Shown here one piece after another: positions 10,486-19,968 of a DNA stretch of 64,000 nucleotides. Every line of letters starts with the position of its first letter. The first letter of the stretch is position 1. Source of the stretch: Xenoacremonium recifei. Taxonomy: Eukaryota > Ascomycota > Sordariomycetes > Hypocreales > Nectriaceae. Where the stretch lies: positions 1 to 64,000 of the forward strand of contig WOFQ01000017.1 of the NCBI GenBank assembly GCA_012184525.1, written 5' to 3'. The notes beneath the pieces are model-generated. The model searched no databases and was not told the DNA's origin. It was given only the letters and a program-made list of their open reading frames with translations. The translations under genes were made by a program, and so were the position numbers.

Positions 10486-11973
10486 TCAGGCGGACTGGCC
10501 TGGGATGTGTAATCTAGCATAGCTGGAGGTAGACTGACGGTTAGATGCGGAGAACTCGCTAAGTTCTGCGAAAGGACGACTGTCCCTCTTCTCGGATTTC
10601 TTGGTGAGGAGACCAAGCATCCCAAAGGTTAAGATGTTGAGGATATGATATACAATTGACTTGTGTTCTGATTTATCCTCTGTCTGGACTTCTGGACGAC
10701 TGCCTCTTTTCTCGGATTTCTTGGTGAGGAGATCAAGCACCCCAAAAGTCAAGACGTTGAGGATCTGATGCATAATGGACTTGTGTTCTGATTGATCCTC
10801 TGTCTGGACTTCTGGACGACTGCCTCTTTTCTCGGATTTCTTGGTGAGGAGATCAAGCACCCCAAAAGTCAAGACGTTGAGGATCTGATGCATAATGGAC
10901 TTGTGTTCTGATTGATCCTCTGTCTGGACTTCTGTGACTCCATCTTGTGCCAAATAGGTGCGGTTGTTCCGGGGCAGAAAGCGACCTGGGTGCCAAACAT
11001 TCCAGAGAACGGAGTTGATGAAGATAAGTGTTGCCTCGAAGACGTAGAAGTACCACTCATAACGTAGAATCGGGCTAAGAGTCTTGAGTGATTCGGGGTC
11101 ATCGAGGTTGACGGAAGTGTTGCCCACATGCTCTATCAGACGATAGATGCAGCGGATGAAGATCAGAGTCATGCTCATGTACATAGTCCTGAGAGGAACC
11201 GAGACGGCTCGTTTGTTTAGTTCAGCCTTAATGCAGCGTCGGTGAAATATTATAGCCAAGACAACAAAAATGAGGATGACCGCCAGCTGGATGCCAATCG
11301 CGACGAGTGTAAGGTGGCCTCCCAGCTCTTGCGTAGAGTGCGACGATGACGGATTGGCGGAGAGGGAGACACCGAGAGAATTCAACGTCTCAACGAGACC
11401 CATAAGAATTCCAAATGTAGACAGAACTTTGCCCGGTGGCAGAGGCGATAGGTATGGGATGTAATAGCAAATTCGACCGAGGACGTGGTAATTCGCGAGT
11501 TCGAGCATCGGTCTATCAAGAAAGTGGTTGCATGAGCATCAGGAATCTAAAATAAAGAGATAGCATTACTTACGGGCACACATAGATAAACACCTGACTG
11601 AGGATGTAGATGATCAAGTTACTCGTATTGTAAAAGTAGTTGAAGGAGGCATATTCTCGTAACGCATAACCGAGGCATAGAAGGGAGGCGCAGAATGGGT
11701 GTAGACCGATGAGCTTGAAGGCTTTATAGTGACTATTTTCGAAAGTCAGAAGACCGGCCTTGACTCTCGCGATCCAGTGCTGAAATGTAGTTCAAGAACT
11801 TACTGGGCTTGCCAGATGTGGCCCACAGCAGAGGCGCCATAGGCGATGGCGAAGAAGACGGGGGCTGCCTGGTTGGGAGCGTAGACGAACAGGCTCCCAG
11901 GGACTATAGCATGCTAAGTGATTGTTCGATCGATGGGAGGCTCGAGAATCGTACTAACTTTCCCGTCCTCCAT
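10486..11973 (-). CDS. RTA1-family lipid-translocating exporter-like protein
   Basis: Four exons: 11973-11955, 11903-11804, 11732-11574 and 11512-10486, giving 434 residues. RTA1 proteins are seven-helix fungal membrane proteins linked to sphingoid-base export and resistance to 7-aminocholesterol. Family features seen: the N-terminal MEDGKVIPGSLFVYAPNQAA, a Gly/Ala-rich first helix, YALREYASFN, SQVFIYVCPPM, ANYHVLGRICYYIP, the conserved helix IRCIYRLIEHVG, and WHPGRF after the last helix. The short first exon (19 nt) uses a weak donor, GTACGA, but it is the only way to give the conserved N-terminus in frame. Unusually, the cytosolic tail holds three tandem 40-residue units (about 286-405), two of them encoded by identical DNA. 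Confidence 0.92.
10569..10934 (-). repeat. 120-bp tandem repeat, three units
   Basis: Three units with a 120-bp period lie in the last exon of the RTA1-like gene. The stretch 10681-10800 is base-for-base identical to 10801-10920, while the unit nearest the stop codon (about 10569-10690) has diverged. Each unit encodes 40 residues beginning EVQTED and ending GSRP or DSRP. They include an amphipathic segment (ILNVLTFGVLDLLTKKSEKR). Confidence 0.95.
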
Positions 11974-13078
11974 ATTGAAGATCCGACCTGAATGAAGACG
12001 GCCGGGTCCTGGTGACTGCGAAGTACTGGGAGAATGGGCTGGCTGGGCGGAGGATAAGGGGAGAGAGGGAAAGCGACGGAGTCTTAAGGCCTTTTCTTAG
12101 TCCCAACCCTTCAGAAGCTAGAGGAGGTATGAGAGGAGGTATGACACCCCAGATCTCGAGGACTTGGGCTACGGCGTCTCTTATAGCATCCGTCCAGACG
12201 CATCACCTCCTAGTACCCTCCTCTCACTTAGACATGGGGATCGTTACCTAAACCTAAACGGGAGAAGAAAAATGCCAAGGCCGGCCCCTAAACTGCGCCT
12301 GATGGGGTCATTCTCTGCTCTCCTTGCTGCCAGAATCGAACCCTGACTCGGCAGATCCCATTGAGATCTGAAGTACCCTCCTGAACACGACGTATTCGGA
12401 GTCCGGACAGTCGTCATCCCTACTAGCTGCGCCTCATCATCAAGGCAAAAGATTTTAGGCATTTGAAACGCGAGTCTGATTGTGTTGTTAACTCCAGCCC
12501 TACCCGAAGTTGTTCGTGGTGGGGGCTCTTAGTGGAGGGACTTGAAGTCTTAGCCAGCAGGGATTAGACGAGGTCTGATTTACATGTCGAAGTCATGCTT
12601 TTTTGGACATCTCTTTCAGTACCAAATTCTGTAGTTGAAACAACCGCGTGAAATTCCCAAATAAGGGTCGCAGTGTCTCTTCTAGACTCTGAAGACTTTG
12701 CGATATAAAAGGCTCTTCAAAGCAGCCCTTTTCTCAAGTAATCTCCTCGTCCATGTCTACCCAGCCGAAGGAATCAGGGTGTCACGCACGGGCCAGGCTT
12801 CAACTTATGTAACACGCGTGTTGCGATTTGGCGCGTTTCCGTAGTCTCCGAGACCCCGAAAGAGTCAACGCATCAGGCCAATCTCGATGGCAAGGCTTAA
12901 TCGCTGGATTTTCCTGTCACCTTAGCATAATTGAGGCCGATCCTTTATCTAGCCAATAGACTGAGATTATACCAGCAATTACGCGTCCCTCGTATCTCTG
13001 TCGGTCAATTTTTGTGCCCGTCTGACATTTAGAAATTCTGCCTGTAACCTCGCCAGCACATGCGAGCTGCCTCACCAG
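11974..13078. other. divergent intergenic region
   Basis: Separates the minus-strand RTA1-like gene from the plus-strand Zn2Cys6 pseudogene and would hold both promoters. No coding frame on either strand is convincing. Confidence 0.5.
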
Positions 13079-14741
13079 ATGGTGACGATCCCAGAGATCA
13101 ACGAAGTCCCACGCCGGCACTGCTGGGAATGTCGTCGACGTTGCGTTGTCTGCGATTTTACTCAACCTGCCTGTCGAAGATGCTCCTAACTTGGCCTCAC
13201 GTGCCCTGGATACGGTGTTGTGAAGCCTTCCAAATTGAAGTGGCTGGCGCCAGGCCAGGTCACGTCCCGAAACTCCAAGCGGAGGAAGCTTCCAGTCAAG
13301 AAACTTCAAGTCGCGCAAATACAAAACTGTCCGAAAAATCTGCCTCAAACTACCTGCCCCCTCGCTAATTTCCAGGATGCTATGATTAAGCCAGATGATA
13401 TTGTTTTCTTAGCGGCATACTGTAAGGCAAAAAGCCATAAGGCATTTGGGTTCTCAAGCTGATTGTCTAAAGCAGTTAACGGTTTTATTTACGCAGACCT
13501 GAAAGCTGTTCGACATCTTGGCCCAAACCCTTATGTACAATATCTCTGCCTCGCATCTCCAGAACGCGGCTGGGTTCCCCGATCATTTAAGATACGGCTT
13601 TATGTGCATCGTGTTGAGTCACAGGATCAACAGAGTAAGGGGTGCCTCTCAGTATAATACATTGTTCGAGATATTCTACCGATATCGCGGCATTGCCATC
13701 CGCTCTTTGAACGAAGACATCAATCATGAGAACAAGCGGGCAAGCGACATTGTCCTTGCTGGAATATTGACTCTTTTATTCGCTGATGCTAGTCTTCCCA
13801 ACGCTATTTAAGCCGCGTTTCTCTAACATGATCTCTTTACAGGCTCATCAAGGGGCCTCACCGAACTGGCGATGCCACATTGAAGGGGTTCAGAAATTGC
13901 TGTCGCTTCGTGGCAGTATTAGCATACTGAAGAGTTCCAATCGTCTCGATTCAGTTTTCCTCTGCTTTGCTCTGTACGGATGCTATCGAAATTGGACGAT
14001 GATTTCAAACTAACTCTCAACAGACTTGCGGTAATGGGAGACACAACATCACCAGCTTCAGACATCTACCTAACGAACTCGCATCTACAAGACCTTGATG
14101 GAATAGTAGAGCAGTACGGCAAAGGCATATTTGTTTTCCAGATGTGTCCTCGCCCTCTCTTTGCTGATATTATCAAAATCAATCATCTCCGGATGCGAGC
14201 AGCCAAAGATAAAGTTGCAGACCACCAACAGTTGGAGGAAGAAGCACTCGATATCTTGGAGCGCATTGAAACCTTTTCCTCCGAGAATTGGGCCGAAATA
14301 AAACCCTCGTCAAAGAATGAATGGATTCTCCTAGGGATCGGGTATCTCGCGGCCACATCTCTGTACTGCATCTCTTCCCTGCAGAGCATATCAGTTCTGC
14401 CCCTTTCTTCGGCCCTCAAAGCCCGGAAGATCCTGAATGTGAAACTCCTCCAGCAAGTTCTCAACATAGGGCTTCAGTCTCCGACTGTGAAGCGATTTTT
14501 TCTATGGCCACTAGTGGTTCTCGGCGTAGAATCCGTTCATGCAGGCGCGGAACCGCGTGCCTTTGTTTCGGAGCAACAAGCGATGATGAGTCGCTATCTC
14601 GGCTCCTTCACGCCTATGGTGGCGAAGTGCGTACTCGAAAAGTTCTGGGCTTCAGGTGAGACAAGCTGGGATGCTTGTTTTGATAGATCCTACATATTTA
14701 CAGCACAGATAGCTGTGGATGTTAGTGGAATATCTTGCTAA
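13079..14741 (+). pseudogene. Zn2Cys6 transcription factor, broken
   Basis: Family-consistent exons are 13079-13421, 13497-13787, 13843-13973 and 14024-14741. The N-terminus encodes a textbook C-x2-C-x6-C-x6-C-x2-C-x6-C finger (CWECRRRCVVC, then CRRC, then CPGYG). A TAA at 13187-13189 falls in the last six-residue loop, before the sixth cysteine, with the frame open on both sides. In exon 2 the conserved run LGPNPYV continues in another frame as NISASHLQ. The missing two bases map near 13535-13538, where GTAC may once have been GTATAC. The exon 2 donor reads GCTAGT rather than GT. Past these lesions, family-like segments (DHLRYGFMCIVLSHRINR, YRYRGIAIRSLNED, GASPNWRCHIEGVQKLL, VMGDTTSPASDIYL) are intact. 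This suggests a recent loss, or sequencing error. It converges on the aldolase gene 110 bp away. Confidence 0.85.
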
Positions 14742-14853
14742 CACCAAGGTTGTCTGGTTCTTATCAGAAAATGGATGGTCAATAGTATCATGAGATGTTT
14801 ACTGAGTCAATCACAACCATTCCGTTGTCTCTTCAATTTTCGAGCCCGTGTCT

Positions 14854-15642
14854 CTAATAGCCTCCAGCGGAGCTGCCATCAATTGGTGTGAATTGAACCG
14901 TCGTTAGTTCGTCCGTAATTCCTCTAGCCACCGCTTCTTTCAAGATTGCCTCGGTAGCTGTGGCACCGATCCTAGTTACTCCCAGCGAAATAACATGTAA
15001 CAAACCATCTAGTGTTCGAATACCGCCTGCTGCCTTAATTCGTACCTCAGGTTTCGCATGCTCCCGCATAAGCTTGAGATGGGGAATTGTGGCGCCTTTA
15101 TAGGAGTACATGCCATTTGGTTGCTTGACGAAGCCATAGCCGGTTGACGTCTTCACAAACGCCACTCTAATATCAGAGCATATCTTGCAGAGTCGAATGA
15201 TATGCTCATCCTGTAGATAGTCGTTTTCGAAGATGACCTTTAGGATGGCTCCCTCTTTTACGACAGCCTCGTTGATAGCTCGAATTTCCTTCTCGACATA
15301 AACCCAGTCCCCGCCGAGCGCCTTGCCAACGTTGATGACCATATCAATTTCCTTACCTCCAGCTTTCGCGGCAGCGGTAGCTTCGAAGACTTTTACTTCA
15401 GTGGTGCTATTGCCCGCAGGGAATCCAATCACCGGACATACCAATACGCCAGATCCCTCAAGCTCTTTTAGAGCGAGAGGGATGGCATATGGCTTGACGC
15501 AGGCAGTGGCAACCTTGAATTTACGAGAGATCCTGAGGCCTTCCAGAATATCATGATCGGTCATAGTGGGGTGAAGGAGGGAATGGTCGATGGACTTGGC
15601 CAGTTGTGACAAAGTCACCGTGACTTGATTTATAGAGGCCAT
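14854..15642 (-). CDS. deoxyribose-phosphate aldolase
   Basis: Intronless, 262 residues, ATG at 15642. DERA is a class I aldolase that cleaves 2-deoxyribose 5-phosphate to glyceraldehyde 3-phosphate and acetaldehyde, in deoxynucleoside catabolism in the cytosol. The catalytic set is complete: Asp100 in KEIDMVINVG, the Schiff-base Lys164 in AFVKTSTGYG and the proton-relay Lys203 in RIKAAGGIRT. The phosphate-binding GGIRT and the late IGATAT segment are also present. Length matches the family. The gene is tandem with the apple-like membrane protein gene upstream (about 460 bp) and convergent with the regulator pseudogene. Confidence 0.97.
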   Translation of the reverse strand: MASINQVTVTLSQLAKSIDHSLLHPTMTDHDILEGLRISRKFKVATACVKPYAIPLALKELEGSGVLVCPVIGFPAGNSTTEVKVFEATAAAKAGGKEIDMVINVGKALGGDWVYVEKEIRAINEAVVKEGAILKVIFENDYLQDEHIIRLCKICSDIRVAFVKTSTGYGFVKQPNGMYSYKGATIPHLKLMREHAKPEVRIKAAGGIRTLDGLLHVISLGVTRIGATATEAILKEAVARGITDELTTVQFTPIDGSSAGGY

Positions 15643-16099
15643 GATGGAATATTGTGATTCAAGATGGAAATCGTTTCCTAGAGACTATTGTTTTAGAGTT
15701 GAAAACGAATCAGATGACAAACAGAAAGGCTTTTTTACATGTCTTTCTGGTAGGATGATGGAAGGGTTGAGGTTACGGTGGCATACGTGCGGGGATAGAT
15801 CGGAGATGCCTCTCCCGGATAATGATGTCCTCGACTCCGCGTGACACGAGACGGTCGACGGAAGCTCTCAAAATGGGCTGGCCTGGAGGGTTCAAAATGT
15901 CAAACCCTCTTTCTTACTGGGGGTCGATGAACAACAATGCATCAGTACACCTGCCAAAGATCCAACGAGTGATTGCACCATACCTTCGCCCAGAATGAGG
16001 TTCTTCATATTCTCGCCTTTCTAAATAATCACGCTCTTATTGGTGCCGGCGAAACCTATCATTGACTCTCAGGGAAATAAGAGTTTCAAAGCAAAGATA
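15643..16099. other. intergenic, promoter of DERA gene
   Basis: Upstream of the minus-strand aldolase and downstream of the minus-strand membrane protein. No coding signal or distinct motif is seen. Confidence 0.5.
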
Positions 16100-16885
16100 T
16101 CAGTGAGCTACAGCCGCACTCGCTGCTTCAGCCACCGCTTGTACATCGACGCCCTTCCTGTCCTTTAAGAAACAATTTCCGCCTTGCCCAGCAACACTAC
16201 TCGTCAAATTCGCATTATAAGTAACTGCTTCGCATTTGGTGTCCCCGTCATCCAACCCGCTGTTGTAGGTCAGGCAATAGTTCATGCATGCTTCGAAGGT
16301 GTACACAATCGTTTTGTCCAAGTCTGTGACCTTTCCATTGCCATTTGCCGCTTCATCACCCCCTGGCCAGTCGGTGAAACAGTACTCGGTGAAGCTTGTT
16401 CCATCGTCCGCAACGTATGACTTGGGCGTCGTCGAGTTGCAACTGTTGGATGAAATGCCTGTTGCTCCCGCAGTCACATAGGTTGGTGATGCTGAACTTG
16501 TCTTTGTCGCGGTACTGTGATGGCTCTCTGTTGATTCTATCGCTGTCGAAGTCGACGTCTGGTCTTGTGGCGACGGGCTGTTTTTGCTTCCTTGGCTGAG
16601 ACCAACTCCAACTCCGATTCCAAGCCCCAGGACGATGAGAATTGCCAATACAACCAGCAGCCAGAATATCAACACCGGAAGTCCCAATATCTTCTTGCGC
16701 ACTGTCTCGGTTGTTGCGGTCGTAGATTCAGTTGCTGGACCTTCGCCTTTGACGACAGGCTCCAACGACAGCTCACCACGTTGTGCTTGGCTCTGGACCT
16801 CGGGAGGCTGCTGGTTTGAACGCTGCCATTGATACGGTGTCACCTCAGGTCCGTAGCTGTTTTGGAGCCCAGCGCCTGTCGACAT
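16100..16885 (-). CDS. single-pass protein with apple/PAN-like ectodomain
   Basis: Single exon, 261 residues, ATG at 16885 (gccATGtcg). The layout is that of a type II membrane protein. About 66 polar, Gln/Pro-rich N-terminal residues precede one long hydrophobic helix at about 67-97 (LPVLIFWLLVVLAILIVLGL and a Gly/Val extension). A Ser/Thr-rich stalk follows, then about 120 residues with six cysteines. The cysteine pattern (EYCFTDW, EACMNYCLTYN, KCEAVTYN, GNCFLKD) resembles fungal apple/PAN-like domains, which bind carbohydrate or protein at the cell surface. Similar proteins are common and uncharacterised in filamentous ascomycetes. The ligand is unknown. The domain assignment is by eye from the cysteine spacing and the closing NCFLK motif. 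Confidence 0.8.
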   Translation of the reverse strand: MSTGAGLQNSYGPEVTPYQWQRSNQQPPEVQSQAQRGELSLEPVVKGEGPATESTTATTETVRKKILGLPVLIFWLLVVLAILIVLGLGIGVGVGLSQGSKNSPSPQDQTSTSTAIESTESHHSTATKTSSASPTYVTAGATGISSNSCNSTTPKSYVADDGTSFTEYCFTDWPGGDEAANGNGKVTDLDKTIVYTFEACMNYCLTYNSGLDDGDTKCEAVTYNANLTSSVAGQGGNCFLKDRKGVDVQAVAEAASAAVAH

Positions 16886-18471
16886 GGCGCCATCCGCCGT
16901 GCTTCTGAGGTCGCAGTCGCTGATCTGGAACGACTAATGCCGAAACGCGTTCAAGGAAGCGCAGCTGTCGAAGCCAGATAGCAATAGATGAATTCCCTCA
17001 AAGTACGAGAAATTCTTCGGCACCCGAAAGTGAAATTAAAGACTTGGATTTTTTGGACCCCAAAAGTCCTGCGGCTATCATAACGCCTCGAATTGCCGCC
17101 TGCACTTGAGTCCATACAGCATCCCTGTGTGTGGCCCCTTGGCGTTTCAGTACTACTGGCCAACAAACAAAATGTGCGAAGACAGTATAGCAATATGCAG
17201 GGATTAGAATCCGCTGCGGCTGAGTTTTGTAGCCCTTTGCAGAGCGCGGCCAATTGGAAATAGAAAAGTGACAGACATGGGGTAACATTGTGGCGTTTTC
17301 AGCTGTATCAACACGCGTTTTAAAAGTATGCCTGAATCCTGCCGGCCTGTTCTCTAAGCCATCTGGCGGTAAACGTTCGAGACCAAAAGATGCAGCCTAT
17401 TTATACAATATAAAGACAATATCACTTTACCAGCTTTTCGGATTGGTAACCCGTGCAATTGCCATAAGAGACCAAATTCAGAGGCAAGAGACAAGAACAT
17501 CGTTTCAATTTTATAATTTAGTCTCAACCTACTTTGAATTCACACAAGGTGTTGCTCAGGACTTTATGAAAGCATAGTCTCCTTGGTAACCTCGCTCTAT
17601 CGCTCAGGAAAGACACTGGACAGTAGGTATTAAGTCTCGACACCAAATCAGACATTGCTGACACCAAAAGGGAGGGGTTTTCCCTGGCAGAAAATGTCCA
17701 TACGAAGGGCTGTATTCTTCGCTGCCAGTTTGTCTCCCAATACTTGAGACGCAACAACTTGTACCTGGCCTTGTGTTGGGAAGGCAAAGTTCGGAGGTAT
17801 GTGACAAAACTTCGACAGGGGCTATGCTGGCAGGAGTGGTGTGATCATTGGAACAAGGCAACCTCACACTTCCATATGAACAGAAACTGGCCATATTAAA
17901 AAGTGACAAACAGACTTAGTTCAGGACTAACGCTGTATGTGTTGCGGGGAAGGTAACCTAAAACGTGTGATGGTTCAAGAGGTTCTGTGTGGTGTTGTAG
18001 GGTAGGAGCAGCTAATTCCTCCTCATTCTTGTTTGGTATTAGGCTCTTCATTCAGCCAGCCACAATTTGCTCCCAAATGGTCCTTGTGCATGAAAGTATT
18101 GGCTTTTCCTTCTTTCACGTGTATTCTTCCTCATTTCCGTCGCGTTTTTACCCCGGATTTCCCCGACTTACCCCTGGCTTCCCCAGATAGGCTGCCGAGG
18201 ATGGGCAACCCCGCAAAGCAGTACTTTCACGTGAAGCATCACAAGATACCATGACAACGAAGAATCACCCTCGCATTTTCCGGGGGATTGGTTTGATTAA
18301 ACGGGCTGGTCCGTTGTTGTATCACAGTGTCCTCGGGATGATCACCCGCCTCGATGAGACCAGACGTTACACTCTAAATATTCCCTGTCTAATATTTTCT
18401 ACAGAACCCCTATGAACATTCGTGAAGGCATTAAAATCATGGTGTAATAGACATTCTAGAGCTGAAATAAA
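16886..18471. other. intergenic, no gene seen
   Basis: About 1.6 kb between two minus-strand genes. Frames at 17290-17577 (plus) and 17604-17909 (minus) start at non-ATG codons or have unlikely composition, and show no splice partners. The repeated pyrimidine-rich words TTTACCCCGG, TTCCCCGAC and TTCCCCAG occur near 18148-18187. Confidence 0.5.
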
Positions 18472-19968
18472 TTATACAGAAACCTCTGACCGAGAACGAG
18501 AACTCTTGTAGTCTAGCTCTCGATCTAGGTCTCGCAGGTGCACAAGCTGCACCTCATCATTGTTATCGCCAAACTCAACCGCATAAGTTGTCTGCATGGT
18601 GATACCTTTCCCTTCGGGCCGATGTTGAGACCTGTCCACATTCGATGTCGCGCTAGTTCCCAGGGGTCGGCTTCTGCTCTGGCCCTTTCCCGACTTGCTC
18701 CCATAGTTGTTCGCATAGTATTGCTGGGTCGTGCCGAGGAGCTTGGGGAAGAGTCGGACGAGAATAAGGCGGAGGGAGGGCATGCAGCAGCAGATGATGC
18801 CGACGTTGATCTCGATGGTGGACCATTTGGAGACCTCGAGGTACTCCCACGTGGGATTCGTAGAGTTCGATCCGAACTGTACAAGGGACCGGAGGCGCAG
18901 GATGGACATGACTGTAACGAAGGCGCCGACGCAGAACATCATCCCAACCCCGACCTTCTTCTTCCAGCCCAGGTTCAGAGCCTTGAGCTGCGACAGGGGG
19001 ATCGCTAGCATCCAGATGTCCAAGGCAATGCTGATGCCCGAATTCGACCAGGCGATGTCGTTGATGCCGAGGCACGTTCCCTCATGTTCTCCATCCCACT
19101 TTGTCCAGAAATAGCTCACCGGCTTGCACTGGAGAGCCGACACGATGACGAAGACAAGACCGTACAGACAATTGAAGATGACGGTTCCCCATAGGAGGCG
19201 ACGGATCGGTCTCGCAGGAAAGATTCTCAAGTAGAAGAACAGCAGGGCCAGCTTCAACAGTGTAACCTCCAAGAAGTACAAGACCGCCATTATGTAGAAG
19301 TACATGCCGAATCGTGTGATCTCGGAATAGGTCACAGTCCAGATGTCGCGACCCAGGCCATTGGCGGTGACTCCGTAGACGGTCAGCACGGTGCTGGGAA
19401 CACCGGAAAGTGCGGTGATGAGGATGAACCAGTCATCCAGTCCGAGCTCAAGCTTCGACCAGATCTTGAAGGCGAAGCGAGAGATGACGAAGACACCAGA
19501 GATGATACCGAACGTGTTCGAAAGGGCTCTGTACTCGGGTGCCCTGTCACGGATCGGGACGCCGCAGTTGGTGTTTGTAAGGTTCTTGGTAACTGCGAAA
19601 ATTCCAGTCAGTCATGATACCTAGAGGCGTCTCTCTGGATACACTCACATAATTGCTCCTTGACTGTGCAATTCTGCGTGACGCAGACGGTCATGTCAGT
19701 CTGCAACACGGTGTTGGTGCAAAGACATGTCTGGTTCGTAGCGCTGCATGGCGAGTTCTCAACTGCAACAGCCAAACATGTTATCTGTTCATCAAACAGT
19801 CAGTACCCCTGGACACGATCCATTGTCCGGAAGATTGATGAGGGCCAAGCGTACAGCACAATCAGGCAAGGTCGCTAGATCCGATTCTGTTGACCTGGGG
19901 AGCAGCTGGCCCAGCACGCCTGGAGCGGCCACGAGACCAGCCAGTAAGATACCCCACAGAGTCGGCAT
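18472..19968 (-). CDS. CFEM-domain seven-TM receptor (Pth11 type)
   Basis: Three exons: 19968-19855, 19784-19649 and 19592-18472, giving 456 residues. A signal peptide (MPTLWGILLAGLVAAPGVLG) is followed by a full CFEM domain. Eight cysteines run from LPDCAITCLAV through SPCSATNQTCLCTN to TVCVTQNC and TNCGVP. Seven membrane helices of the fungal rhodopsin-like/Pth11 family follow (DDWFILIT, TVYGVTANGLG, LYFLEVTLLKLALLFFYLRI, ALQCKP, WKKKVGVGMMFCVGAF, EINVGIICCCMPSLR), then a charged cytosolic tail. The first intron uses a weak donor, GTACGC. It is chosen because only this junction restores the CFEM spacing. Pth11-type receptors sense surface or host cues and signal through G proteins. The gene is divergent from the secreted oxidase across 2.7 kb. 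Confidence 0.93.

Noticed and set aside
12330..12350. tRNA T-loop-like word (minus strand GGTTCGATTC)
   Set aside because: The flanking bases do not form a T-stem and no acceptor or anticodon arm can be drawn.
13170..13240. an intron removing the stop codon in the Zn2Cys6 finger
   Set aside because: Any GT-AG pair around it would also remove a finger cysteine or break the frame to CPGYG, which reads through perfectly apart from TAA.
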